Source: Bdellovibrio sp.
GTDB lineage: Bacteria > Myxococcota > SpSt-1050
Assembly: GCA_020725805.1 (NCBI GenBank)
Contig: DYEF01000009.1
Coordinates: 1-50,335 of the forward strand
DNA: 50,335 bases
Direction: 5' to 3'
The translations under genes were made by a program, and so were the position numbers. Positions 35,136-42,712 of the stretch are shown here, one piece after another. Under the pieces are notes generated by a model that ran no database searches, was not told the origin of the DNA, and was given only the letters and a program-made list of their open reading frames with translations. How positions within the stretch are numbered: the first letter of the stretch is position 1; each line of letters starts with the position of its first letter.

Positions 35136-35912
35136 TCAGTCCCTCTTCGGGAAAGTCGGTGTATTTATCCTCAGAGACTGTTTGTAGACTGATGATACAG
35201 ACTCCTTCTCCCTGATATAAATCTCGATTTCACTAAATGCCACGACACAGTATACATTCAGGTCTTCCTGACTTTTAAGACTCAGATATGATGTAAAAAG
35301 AAAATCTCCCATAATAAACTTATCTTTTTCCCTCAGATTCTTACCCTTTTCGGGAGGAATCTTGAGCTTAAGATACAGGTCTACCCCGTTTTCGGAAGGG
35401 ACAAATCTCAGATTGGTCTGCTCCTCGGGGGGCTGATAAATGACATTATCCAGTAAAGGCAGTGTCATCAACTTTATATCGAAATACTGTTCCTCGGGAT
35501 TATACTGGGGCAGTACTACAGGTACATTCTTGACACTATAATATTTTTTCCTTTTATAAATAGTCTCCATAAGCTGTATCTTCTTTACATTCAGGTCATG
35601 CGAAGCACCCTCCATTCTCTTCTTGTACGCCTCATCCGTCTCAAACTCACCCTTTGGCTTTATCTCCTCTTTTAGTATCTCCCTGTACTGATTCAGATAA
35701 TTATTCGTCATTTCTGTCAGAATTTTACTGACATCCTCAAATTTGATTTCCTCTGTCTGAACTCCTGCAGGTTTTACACTCTTCTTATTCTCATTCTTCT
35801 TCTCTTCCTTTCCCGGTGCAGGTCTTATCTTCTTTGTCTCCTTTGCAAAAGATTCGACGTTCAAGATTAAAACCAAAATAATAAGAAAAATCAAAATACC
35901 GCTTCTCTTCAT
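35136..35912 (-). CDS. secreted or periplasmic protein of unknown function
   Basis: The 258-residue protein has a signal peptide (hydrophobic stretch to about residue 22, ending VESFAKE), a Lys/Glu/Pro linker, then a helical segment (ILTEMTNNYLNQYREILKEE) and repeating beta strands (KYYSVKNVPVVLPQYNPEEQYF, NLRFVPSENGVDLYLKLKI). I do not recognise it. It is first in the operon with the barrel and lipoprotein and has a good AGGAGGAG site. A promoter region shared with the divergent 34-residue gene lies upstream (35913-36037). Confidence 0.75.
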   Translation of the reverse strand: MKRSGILIFLIILVLILNVESFAKETKKIRPAPGKEEKKNENKKSVKPAGVQTEEIKFEDVSKILTEMTNNYLNQYREILKEEIKPKGEFETDEAYKKRMEGASHDLNVKKIQLMETIYKRKKYYSVKNVPVVLPQYNPEEQYFDIKLMTLPLLDNVIYQPPEEQTNLRFVPSENGVDLYLKLKIPPEKGKNLREKDKFIMGDFLFTSYLSLKSQEDLNVYCVVAFSEIEIYIREKESVSSVYKQSLRINTPTFPKRD

Positions 35913-35981
35913 AATCTCCTCCTGACCTTAGGAAGTCTATATTAATGTGTCATAAATATCAATAATTTTTATACTTCCCTG

Positions 35982-36010
35982 TTGCAAAATCCATAAATTT
36001 GCTGTAATAC
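35982..36010 (+). promoter_or_regulatory. promoter of the small basic protein gene
   Basis: TTGCAA (35982-35987), 17 bp, TAATAC (36005-36010) preceded by TG. Transcription would start near 36017, 21 bases before the ATG at 36038 and just upstream of the strong GGAGG site at 36026-36030. Confidence 0.55.
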
Positions 36011-36037
36011 CACAGCCTTTGTAACGGAGGAAATACT

Positions 36038-36142
36038 ATGAAGAGAAGCTACAAGCACAGAAACAGAAAAAAATGCAACAGACTCAAGGCATACAAAAAG
36101 ACCCGTGCAAGAAAGGCAACTCTCAGAAGAAAAGCAGATTAA
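36038..36142 (+). CDS. 34-residue very basic protein, ribosomal-protein-like
   Basis: An ATG with an ideal ribosome-binding site (CGGAGG, 7 bases upstream) and its own promoter opens a 34-codon frame ending TAA. Nineteen of 34 residues are Lys, Arg or His, and the product has a single Cys. The run RKKCNRLKAYKKTR-ARKATLRRK has the spacing of the Lys/Arg-rich motif of the COX24/AURKAIP1 (mS38) proteins that also occur as tiny bacterial ribosome-associated proteins. It is not L34, L36 or bTHX by sequence memory. A hairpin follows at 36183-36229. The small size explains why it escapes standard gene finding. Ribosomal function is inference. Confidence 0.72.
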   Translation: MKRSYKHRNRKKCNRLKAYKKTRARKATLRRKAD

Positions 36143-36182
36143 ATCTGCCCAAACCTTCACAACCATATCTGCCAGAAAAAAC

Positions 36183-36235
36183 ACAGAATTAATGTATTTA
36201 ACGTACAATAAACCGTACAAGAATTCTGTATTCTT
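36183..36235 (+). terminator. possible terminator after the small basic gene
   Basis: ACAGAATT (36183-36190) pairs with AATTCTGT (36222-36229), followed by ATTCTT. An inner GTAC/GTAC pairing may extend the structure. The remaining gap (36236-36360) shows no gene. Confidence 0.4.
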
Positions 36236-36360
36236 ATATTTCCGAATCCTTTAATCTCCGAAGACAATAATAATTTTTATCTGCTAAATCGTCAGTCTTT
36301 TATACCTTCGCAATTTTCTTAGTATCGGCTATGATACAGCCCAGTATCTGTGGCCAAGAG

Positions 36361-36654
36361 CTATTTTCTTTTCTTCTTTTTCGGTTTTGCCTTACTCTGG
36401 ATATTCTGCTGTTTTTCGTTCGAGAGTTTCTGCCCGAGACGCTCTATCTCCTTTGCCTGTACCTCGAGGTCATTCTTTACGAGTGCGAGGTCTTTAGAGA
36501 ATATTGCTATAGATTCCTCTGTCTTCTGAAGTTCGCCCTTAATCTGCCCTATCTCGGATTTCAGGTGTTCAATCTCATCCTTATATCCGCATCCTGCAAG
36601 CAGAAGAATGACGGGAACCACCAGTACAGCTGAAATCAGAAAATATTTACTCAT
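36361..36654 (-). CDS. small coiled-coil lipoprotein with Lys-rich C-terminus
   Basis: The 97-residue product has a signal peptide and a textbook lipobox, LLAGC, near residue 22. The mature part is a continuous heptad-type coiled coil (HLKSEIGQIKGELQKTEESI, LALVKNDLEVQAKEIERLGQ) of about 50 residues ending in KPKKKKRK. The architecture resembles Lpp (Braun lipoprotein), which ends in a Lys that can be linked to peptidoglycan, but the tail here is longer. Start at MSKYF gives the signal peptide; a longer frame to 36690 is possible. It follows the glycan-binding-domain protein by 87 bp. Confidence 0.75.
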   Translation of the reverse strand: MSKYFLISAVLVVPVILLLAGCGYKDEIEHLKSEIGQIKGELQKTEESIAIFSKDLALVKNDLEVQAKEIERLGQKLSNEKQQNIQSKAKPKKKKRK

Positions 36655-36741
36655 TTTATTAAAATTCGTTCTGTCTGAAATTATGCTCATTTATATTAAT
36701 CCCTTCACTAACGGAGTAACGTCGGTTTCTATAATTCTGCT

Positions 36742-37686
36742 TTACTTCTCACCTTTCTTATCTTCCTCATTAGGCGTGCCCTCTTTACCCTTGCCGGTAT
36801 CCTGTTTATACTTTTCAGGGTCGATAAAGTCAAAAATAAATATCTCACTTATATAGGCATCATCATTCTTGTCGCCCAGATATACGGATGTTATCTGAAT
36901 CTTGAGTTCCTTTACCTGTGTCTGCCTGACATCAAAGAAGCTGCAGACAGGCCTGTTTGGAAACGACATGTCCACCTCTTCCTCGGATATTGAAAACAGA
37001 AGGGAATTATCCTCCTCTCCCTTGGGGGGTTCTATCTGCATTTTTATTTTTCCTCTGTGGACGCGGTTGTTGTCCTTGTAATTTGGTATTCCGAAAAGCC
37101 CCGGTATAACACCTACCATACCAATATTTACGGCTTTTTTGAACTTTATCACAACGCTTTCATCAATCCCTGTACCGTCGGCCCCCTCTGCCCATGCGGT
37201 ATCAAAGTTGAAATCAATTACATTCTGGGCCTTTATGCCTTCTTTCTTCAAAAGCGAAGATGCCTCAGGTTTCAGTTCACCAAACGGAGTTTTGCCATTT
37301 TTCAGAAAGTCAAAATCCTTTCCGTATTCCATCTTTATAGTCTTTTTGACAGGCATCGTGGTATACTGTTCAAGAGAAACGGTTATTAACCTGCCATCGA
37401 CCTTGATATCCTTGGGTACATATTTGCTGAATATAACACCGTATGCCGGCATCCATAGTCTCTCTGTTCTGGAGAATATTACAATACCTCCCGAGTTTTC
37501 AGCCTCATCGCCGGGATACTGAAAACCTATTATTACAACATCTCCCGCGAAGTCAGCCTTCTTTTCAAACGTAATAATATATGGTCCGAAAAGATTCTCA
37601 AAGCAGAGAGACTGTTTCAGTTCCTGTGCACCAAGAGGAAGAAGAGAGAAAAGCAGAATGAATAACATACCGATAAACCTTATCAT
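36742..37686 (-). CDS. exported protein with discoidin/NADase-type glycan-binding-like domain
   Basis: The 314-residue product has a signal peptide (MLFILLFSLLPLGAQ). Residues about 30-140 are a beta-rich domain of unknown type. The region about 150-300 (QNVIDFNFDTAWAEGADGTG, VVIKFKKAVNIGMVGVIPG, NNRVHRGKIKMQIE, ELKIQITSVYLGDKNDDAYI, SEIFIFDF) matches the pattern of F5/8-type or NADase-type glycan-binding beta-sandwich domains. The acidic, Lys-rich end (KGKEGTPNEEDKKGEK) is disordered. I prefer ATG at 37686, seven bases after GAGG, over 37692. It is divergent from the dehydratase cassette. Confidence 0.8.
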   Translation of the reverse strand: MIRFIGMLFILLFSLLPLGAQELKQSLCFENLFGPYIITFEKKADFAGDVVIIGFQYPGDEAENSGGIVIFSRTERLWMPAYGVIFSKYVPKDIKVDGRLITVSLEQYTTMPVKKTIKMEYGKDFDFLKNGKTPFGELKPEASSLLKKEGIKAQNVIDFNFDTAWAEGADGTGIDESVVIKFKKAVNIGMVGVIPGLFGIPNYKDNNRVHRGKIKMQIEPPKGEEDNSLLFSISEEEVDMSFPNRPVCSFFDVRQTQVKELKIQITSVYLGDKNDDAYISEIFIFDFIDPEKYKQDTGKGKEGTPNEEDKKGEK

Positions 37687-37769
37687 TACCATACCTCACA
37701 TTTCCTCTTATTCTCTTAAATCATAACTTATAAGTTGTCAAATATTTTGAAAACGACTCAAATGATTAG

Positions 37770-37799
37770 TTGCATACCTGATAAAATATATGGTATAAA
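37770..37799 (+). promoter_or_regulatory. putative promoter of the dehydratase cassette
   Basis: TTGCAT (37770-37775), 18 bp, TATAAA (37794-37799). The transcript start near 37806 would give a leader of only a few bases before the ATG at 37810, so this site argues for that start over the TTG at 37735. Confidence 0.4.
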
Positions 37800-37809
37800 C
37801 CACTCAGTT

Positions 37810-38892
37810 ATGCAAATACCCTCAAGACAGGAGATTATCCGGAAATTAAGGAATAATAATAAAAAGATTTCCCTTGTCTTTCCTATCTATTATCCCTCTG
37901 CACTGCTAAGAGCATTTGACATTCATCCTGTTGAAATACTAAACGCCCCTGATGTCGATTTATCGCTGGCTGACGCACATATTCAGAGCTACACATGCTC
38001 ACTCGGCAGAATTTTATTATCTTTTATAAAGGAAGAGAGATTTCAGAACCAATATGACCTTATTTTTATTCCGCATATATGTGATACCTTCCAGCAGATA
38101 GGTTCTCTGCTCGTGGACTTCATCAGACCTTCACAACCTGTCATCAACTTTTATCTGCCCAAAAGGAGCGATGAGACCGGTATATCCTTCTGCATTGATG
38201 AGCTGAAGAGAATCGCAGGTATACTTGAAAATGTATGCGGCAGTAAACTTGATATCAAAAGACTGACCTTAGAACTCGGTAAGGATATCGAGATTAACAA
38301 TCTCCTCAAAGAGGTATTTGAAAAGAGGGAATTTCTCCCCGTAAGTGATACCGACTTTTACCGTATCATTACATCGAAAACATATCTTCCGCCTGATGAT
38401 TTTATTAAAATTCTGAAAGAACTTCTCGCCTCAAAAACTGACTCTAAAAGAAAAACAGGAAAAAGGATTTTTATTTCAGGGATTTCGGCCGAGCCACCTG
38501 AAATATTTGAAATTATTAACAGTCATAATGCATCAGTTGTATTCGATGACCTTGCGGTTTCAGGCAGGAGAATAATCGATTTTTCAGGGTTTTCAGACGA
38601 ACCATTCAGGAGACAATCAGAGATGATGCTCTATACTATGCCCGATGCAGAAAAAGGCTCACCGATCGAGAAAAGAGCATACTGGATAAGAGAGAAGATA
38701 AAGAGAACCGGTGCAACCGGCGGGATATTCTATATAATGAAATTCTGCGAACCGGAATTTTTCGATTATCCACAATTAAAGAAATATCTCCTGTCAGAAG
38801 GTACAAAAACATTTCTTATTGAATACGAAATGACGGGGAAAGTTTCGAAGCAGAATATCAACAGAATTCAGTCATTCATAGAAGGTTTATGA
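37810..38892 (+). CDS. 2-hydroxyacyl-CoA dehydratase / benzoyl-CoA reductase-type subunit (HgdB-like)
   Basis: This is one Fe-S component of an ATP-activated dehydratase or reductase. The 360-residue product shows FPIYYPSALLRAFDIHPVEI, SYTCSLGR, FIPHICDTFQQIG and, late, MKFCEPEFFDYP, the four landmarks of HgdB/BcrC-type subunits, with Cys near residues 62, 89 and 312 as cluster ligands. An in-frame TTG at 37735 would add 25 residues, but it has no ribosome-binding site and lies before the likely promoter. It overlaps the next gene as ATGA. Substrate (2-hydroxyglutaryl-, lactoyl-, phenyllactyl-CoA or aryl-CoA) is not readable. Confidence 0.87.
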   Translation: MQIPSRQEIIRKLRNNNKKISLVFPIYYPSALLRAFDIHPVEILNAPDVDLSLADAHIQSYTCSLGRILLSFIKEERFQNQYDLIFIPHICDTFQQIGSLLVDFIRPSQPVINFYLPKRSDETGISFCIDELKRIAGILENVCGSKLDIKRLTLELGKDIEINNLLKEVFEKREFLPVSDTDFYRIITSKTYLPPDDFIKILKELLASKTDSKRKTGKRIFISGISAEPPEIFEIINSHNASVVFDDLAVSGRRIIDFSGFSDEPFRRQSEMMLYTMPDAEKGSPIEKRAYWIREKIKRTGATGGIFYIMKFCEPEFFDYPQLKKYLLSEGTKTFLIEYEMTGKVSKQNINRIQSFIEGL

Positions 38893-40232
38893 TAATTAAA
38901 AAACTCAAATATCTGATAAATTCGGAACTGATAGGCAAGACATTTCTGAGAATAAACAGTTTGCTCGAAAAACGCAAACTCAAAAAGAGGCAAAAGACAA
39001 AAAAGGACAAATTGTTCGGGCCTCCGGTCTATTCCTCATCCGAGATGAAGAGACTAATGAGCCAGCACTACTTAAGGGGCGCATATACCACCAAAAAGGT
39101 AGCTTGGGTCACATCCGGCGGTCCGGTCGAACATCTGCTCGCACTTGACTATCATCTCTTTTACCCTGAAAACCACGCCGCATTGTGCGGGGCAAGGAAG
39201 CTCTCGACAGAACTCATCGAAGACAGTGAGGATTTCTCATATTCTCAGGATATCTGCAGTTACGTGAAAATCAACTTCGGCGGCGTCCTGAAAAACAGAG
39301 ATCCCATCGCCAGAATTCCCAGACCGGACCTGATTCTTACCTGCAACAACATCTGTCAGACTGTATTGTACTGGTACCGCGTAATAGCAGATATATACAA
39401 AATTCCCATAATTGTTATCGATGCCCCGTTTGTCTATGATTCGGTCAGAAATCACCAGAGAGAATATGTAAAAAAACAGCTCTCCGGAGCCATAGAGGTT
39501 ATGGAAAGGATTGCGGGAAAGAACCTGAGCGAAAAAAAGCTCTCCGAGGTCATGCATTACTCAAAAGAGGCGGTCTCCCTATGGCTTAAAATCCTTATGA
39601 CAGCCAGACACAAACCCTCTCCGATTACTGCATTTGACACATTTATCCATATGGGACCGATAGTAAATCTCCGGGGAGAAAAGTCCACAGTTCAGTACTA
39701 CAGACAGCTTCTTGCCGAGCTCGAATACAGAACAAGAAATAACATCGGCGCAATTCAGAACGAGGAAATAAGGCTTCTCTGGGACAACCTCCCGATATGG
39801 TTTATGCTGAGAGAGATTTCAACCTCTCTTGCCGGAAAGAACACAAACATTATCGCGGCTACCTTCAGTTATGCATGGGGAGAACTTGCCCCTCTTATGG
39901 ATGAGTCAAGGCCAATTGATTCGATTGCCGATATTTATTTGCAGGTACTTCTGAACAGGAGCACATTCTCCAAGCTCGAGACATTCAAGAAACTTATCAG
40001 AGAGCTCGACATTGACGGTATTATTCTTCATTCGAACCGCTCCTGCAAACCCTATTCACTCGGTCAGATTGACCAGCGAAACCGGGTAGCATCAGACCTT
40101 AATATCCCCGCATTTCTGATAGAGGCAGATCAGGCAGATTCGAGGGATTTCAACTTTAATCAGGCAAATATGAGACTGGAAGCTTTTATCGAAGAGATAA
40201 AGGAGAGAAAATGGAAAAGAACGGCTCAATAG
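38889..40232 (+). CDS. 2-hydroxyacyl-CoA dehydratase / benzoyl-CoA reductase-type subunit (HgdA/BcrB-like)
   Basis: This is the larger partner of the preceding subunit, 447 residues, with the family features VAWVTSGGPVEHLLALDY, ALCGARKLSTELIE, RPDLILTCNNICQTVLYWY, IPIIVIDAPF and the C-terminal HSNRSCKPYSLGQID and LNIPAFLIEADQADSRDF. Cys in CGAR, NNICQ and RSCKP are likely cluster ligands. The basic N-terminus (KRKLKKRQKTKKDK) is longer than usual and may be an extension. It overlaps the activator gene by 22 bp. Together the three genes form a dehydratase cassette with one activator. Confidence 0.88.
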   Translation: MIIKKLKYLINSELIGKTFLRINSLLEKRKLKKRQKTKKDKLFGPPVYSSSEMKRLMSQHYLRGAYTTKKVAWVTSGGPVEHLLALDYHLFYPENHAALCGARKLSTELIEDSEDFSYSQDICSYVKINFGGVLKNRDPIARIPRPDLILTCNNICQTVLYWYRVIADIYKIPIIVIDAPFVYDSVRNHQREYVKKQLSGAIEVMERIAGKNLSEKKLSEVMHYSKEAVSLWLKILMTARHKPSPITAFDTFIHMGPIVNLRGEKSTVQYYRQLLAELEYRTRNNIGAIQNEEIRLLWDNLPIWFMLREISTSLAGKNTNIIAATFSYAWGELAPLMDESRPIDSIADIYLQVLLNRSTFSKLETFKKLIRELDIDGIILHSNRSCKPYSLGQIDQRNRVASDLNIPAFLIEADQADSRDFNFNQANMRLEAFIEEIKERKWKRTAQ

Positions 40233-40972
40233 GTATCGATATCGGTTCTACCACATTCAAGGCGGTGGTATTAAACCGCAAAAAGGAAATTCTATTCTCA
40301 AAGGTTGTACCGACCGGAATTAAAATTGCGGACCAGATCGATAACCTTTTTCAGGAAATTTCTTTCTACACAAAAGAGGGATACAATATAATATCTACCG
40401 GATACGGAAAGGAAATGGTCAGGGAGGCGACAAACAGATACACTGAAATTACCTGTCATCTCAAAGGAATATATGAAGAATTCAGAACGGCCTCTACTAT
40501 CGTAGACATCGGAGGACAGGACTCCAAGGTAATCAAATGCGGTCCTGACGGAGAACTTATTGATTTTGTGATGAACGACAAATGTTCAGCCGGCACAGGA
40601 AGATTTCTCGAAAATATGGCCGGCAGATTCGGTATTCACATCTCCGAGATAGGCGGTATTGCAAACAGGATAAGTAAGGCGCAGAACATATCCTCTACCT
40701 GCACGGTCTTTGCAGAATCCGAGATAATATCTCTGCTTTCACAGGGAGTCAACACAGATGAAATCCTGAGAGGCCTTCACCTCGCTCTCGTCAGAAGGAT
40801 AAAATCGATGATAAAAAGTATCGGTTTCAATCCTCCACTCATTATGTCCGGAGGAGTCTCTCTAAATCCGGCAATCAGAGAGCTTCTGGGGAAGGAACTC
40901 GGGACGGAAACGCTTGTATCAAAGAATCCCCAGCTGACAGCGGCATACGGGGCGGCACTCTTAGGCCTTTAA
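40211..40972 (+). CDS. BadF/BcrAD/HgdC-family ATP-dependent activator
   Basis: This dimeric ASKHA-fold ATPase with a bridging [4Fe-4S] cluster injects a high-energy electron into the dehydratase or reductase, paying with ATP hydrolysis. The 253 residues contain SIGIDIGSTTFKAVV, STGYGKEM, VDIGGQDSK, and the two cluster Cys in NDKCSAGTG (near 125) and SSTCTVFAESE (near 163), plus MSGGVSLNPA. Its length matches single-chain HgdC, FldI or HadI rather than the two-chain BcrA/BcrD. GGAG precedes the ATG. Confidence 0.93.
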   Translation: MEKNGSIGIDIGSTTFKAVVLNRKKEILFSKVVPTGIKIADQIDNLFQEISFYTKEGYNIISTGYGKEMVREATNRYTEITCHLKGIYEEFRTASTIVDIGGQDSKVIKCGPDGELIDFVMNDKCSAGTGRFLENMAGRFGIHISEIGGIANRISKAQNISSTCTVFAESEIISLLSQGVNTDEILRGLHLALVRRIKSMIKSIGFNPPLIMSGGVSLNPAIRELLGKELGTETLVSKNPQLTAAYGAALLGL

Positions 40973-40999
40973 AATTCGGATATTAAGTATCATTTTTTA

Positions 41000-41029
41000 T
41001 TGATTTTTGTAAAAAATAATGTATATAAT
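41000..41029 (+). promoter_or_regulatory. promoter of carD-ispDF with a small leader hairpin
   Basis: TTGATT (41000-41005), 18 bp, perfect TATAAT (41024-41029). The leader holds GTAGT-TTA-ACTAC (41041-41053), a short stem directly before the AAAGGAGGT ribosome-binding site. Confidence 0.55.
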
Positions 41030-41067
41030 CAGACCGCTCCGTAGTTTAACTACAAAGGAGGTCAGAG

Positions 41068-41562
41068 ATGAATATCAATTTCAAGGTAGGCGAAAAGGCC
41101 GTTTATCCGGCTCAGGGGGTAGGCGAAATCGTTTCAATAGAAACAAGAGAAATCAACGGGAATAAAGAGACGTTCTATGTTATGAAGATTCTGAAGACAG
41201 AGAGTAAAATACTGATTCCGACCAAGAAGGCACAGGAAGAAGGTCTCAGAAAAATTATAAGCAAGGAAAAACTTAAGGATATATACACTATACTCAAATC
41301 CAAGGATGTATCGCCCACTTCCAAAAAAACATGGAACAGGAGATACAGGGAATATATGGATAAGATCAAGACAGGCTCTGTCTTCGAGGTTGCAGAGGTA
41401 ATAAGGGACCTCTCAAGGCTCAAGAGCCAGAAAGACCTGTCGTTTGGTGAGAGAAAGATGCTCGACACAGCCAGGAGTCTTCTGATAAACGAGCTTTCAA
41501 TCGTAAAGAATACAAACGAAGAATCAATCGTTCAGGAAATAAAATCAATATTTAATGCATAA
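41068..41562 (+). CDS. CarD/CdnL-family RNA-polymerase-binding regulator
   Basis: CarD-like proteins bind the RNA polymerase beta subunit and stabilise the open promoter complex, mostly at rRNA and growth genes. The 164 residues match CdnL length: an N-terminal Tudor-like domain (FKVGEKAVYPAQGVGEI, MKILKTESKILIPTKKAQEEGLR) and a C-terminal helical DNA-binding domain (WNRRYREYMDKIKTGSVFEV, LSFGERKMLDTARSLLINEL). The ribosome-binding site is AAAGGAGGT. The end overlaps ispDF by 8 bp. CarD next to ispD or ispDF is a known arrangement in deltaproteobacterial-type genomes. Confidence 0.93.
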   Translation: MNINFKVGEKAVYPAQGVGEIVSIETREINGNKETFYVMKILKTESKILIPTKKAQEEGLRKIISKEKLKDIYTILKSKDVSPTSKKTWNRRYREYMDKIKTGSVFEVAEVIRDLSRLKSQKDLSFGERKMLDTARSLLINELSIVKNTNEESIVQEIKSIFNA

Positions 41563-42712
41563 AGTATCGTATGACCTGATTATCCTCTCTGCCGGAAGGG
41601 GTAAGAGGCTCGGAGGAAGAAACAAGGGACTGCTCAGAATAAACGGGAAGAGTTTTATAGAGAACGAACTCGATATTATCTCTCAGACAGCAAAACCGGC
41701 AAATATCGTAATTACATATCATCCGTCTGCACTCAGGAAACTGAAAAAAACTCTGGCCGGACATCCGCTCTATCCCAAAATCTCATTTGTAAAGGGAGGA
41801 GAAGAACGGGTATTCAGTGTAAATAATGCCCTTTGTTTCCTGAAAGAGAGTGATTCGGAACTCGTTATGATCCACGATGCCGCAAGACCCAACATCTCAC
41901 CCGAACTTATAAAACGGGGAATCAGGACAGCTCTAAAATATGGCTCGGCTATACCGGCTCTTCCGCTTACCGATACAATAAAACAGGTAAAAAAGGGCAG
42001 AATCCTGAAAACAGTTCCGAGAGACGAGATATACTATGTGCAGACACCTCAGGTCTTCAACAAGAAACTCATTTTTTATGCCTACAGCAAATGGTCTGAA
42101 CAGAAGAACAGCTTTGTACCAACTGATGATGCATCTCTTCTTGAACATATCGGCATATCCCCGGTTATTACCGAGGGAGATAGAAGAAACATAAAAATTA
42201 CCTACAGGGAAGACATGTATATGCTCCGTGATAACAAATCGTTCAGAACAGGCTTCGGATATGACATACACCGTATAAAAAGAGGAGGCAGACTCTTTCT
42301 GGGAGGAGTCTGTATCGATGAGACCAGATCAGCAGTTGCACATTCAGACGGAGACGTCCTCATCCACGCAATATGCGATGCCCTGCTTGGTGCCTGCGGA
42401 CTCAGAGATATAGGATATTATTTCCCGAATTCAGATGACAGATACAGAGGTATCAGCAGCCTGAAGATTCTCGAAAAGACATATTCTCTTATTTCAGAAA
42501 AGGGATTCAGAGTAGTCAATATTGATTCAACCGTAATCCTCCAAAGCCCTAAAATCGGGAAGCACGTAAACGAAATGAAAAAGAATATAGCAACTGTTCT
42601 CAATATTGCCGAATCAGATGTCGGAATAAAGGCAACAACACCCGAGAAGACCGGAGAGGCAGGTTCGGGCAGGGCATTCTGTGCATACTGTACAGTGCTT
42701 CTCTGCGGTTGA
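41555..42712 (+). CDS. ispDF: bifunctional IspD-IspF of the MEP isoprenoid pathway
   Basis: This fuses 4-diphosphocytidyl-2-C-methylerythritol synthase (IspD, 1-225) and 2-C-methylerythritol 2,4-cyclodiphosphate synthase (IspF, 230-385). IspD has LSAGRGKRLGG, HDAARPNIS, TDTIKQVKKGRILKTVPRDE, YYVQTPQVF and GDRRNIKITYREDM. The N-terminal loop NKGLLRINGK reads more like MobA than the usual PKQ motif. IspF is standard: GFGYDIHRI, HSDGDVLIHAICDALLGACG, DIGYYFPNSD, DVGIKATTPEKTGEAGSGR. Both active sites look complete. It has no ribosome-binding site and relies on coupling to carD. Confidence 0.95.
   Translation: MHKVSYDLIILSAGRGKRLGGRNKGLLRINGKSFIENELDIISQTAKPANIVITYHPSALRKLKKTLAGHPLYPKISFVKGGEERVFSVNNALCFLKESDSELVMIHDAARPNISPELIKRGIRTALKYGSAIPALPLTDTIKQVKKGRILKTVPRDEIYYVQTPQVFNKKLIFYAYSKWSEQKNSFVPTDDASLLEHIGISPVITEGDRRNIKITYREDMYMLRDNKSFRTGFGYDIHRIKRGGRLFLGGVCIDETRSAVAHSDGDVLIHAICDALLGACGLRDIGYYFPNSDDRYRGISSLKILEKTYSLISEKGFRVVNIDSTVILQSPKIGKHVNEMKKNIATVLNIAESDVGIKATTPEKTGEAGSGRAFCAYCTVLLCG

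Noticed and set aside
37735-37809. TTG start adding 25 residues to the HgdB-like subunit
   Set aside because: No ribosome-binding site and upstream of a plausible promoter; kept only as an alternative.
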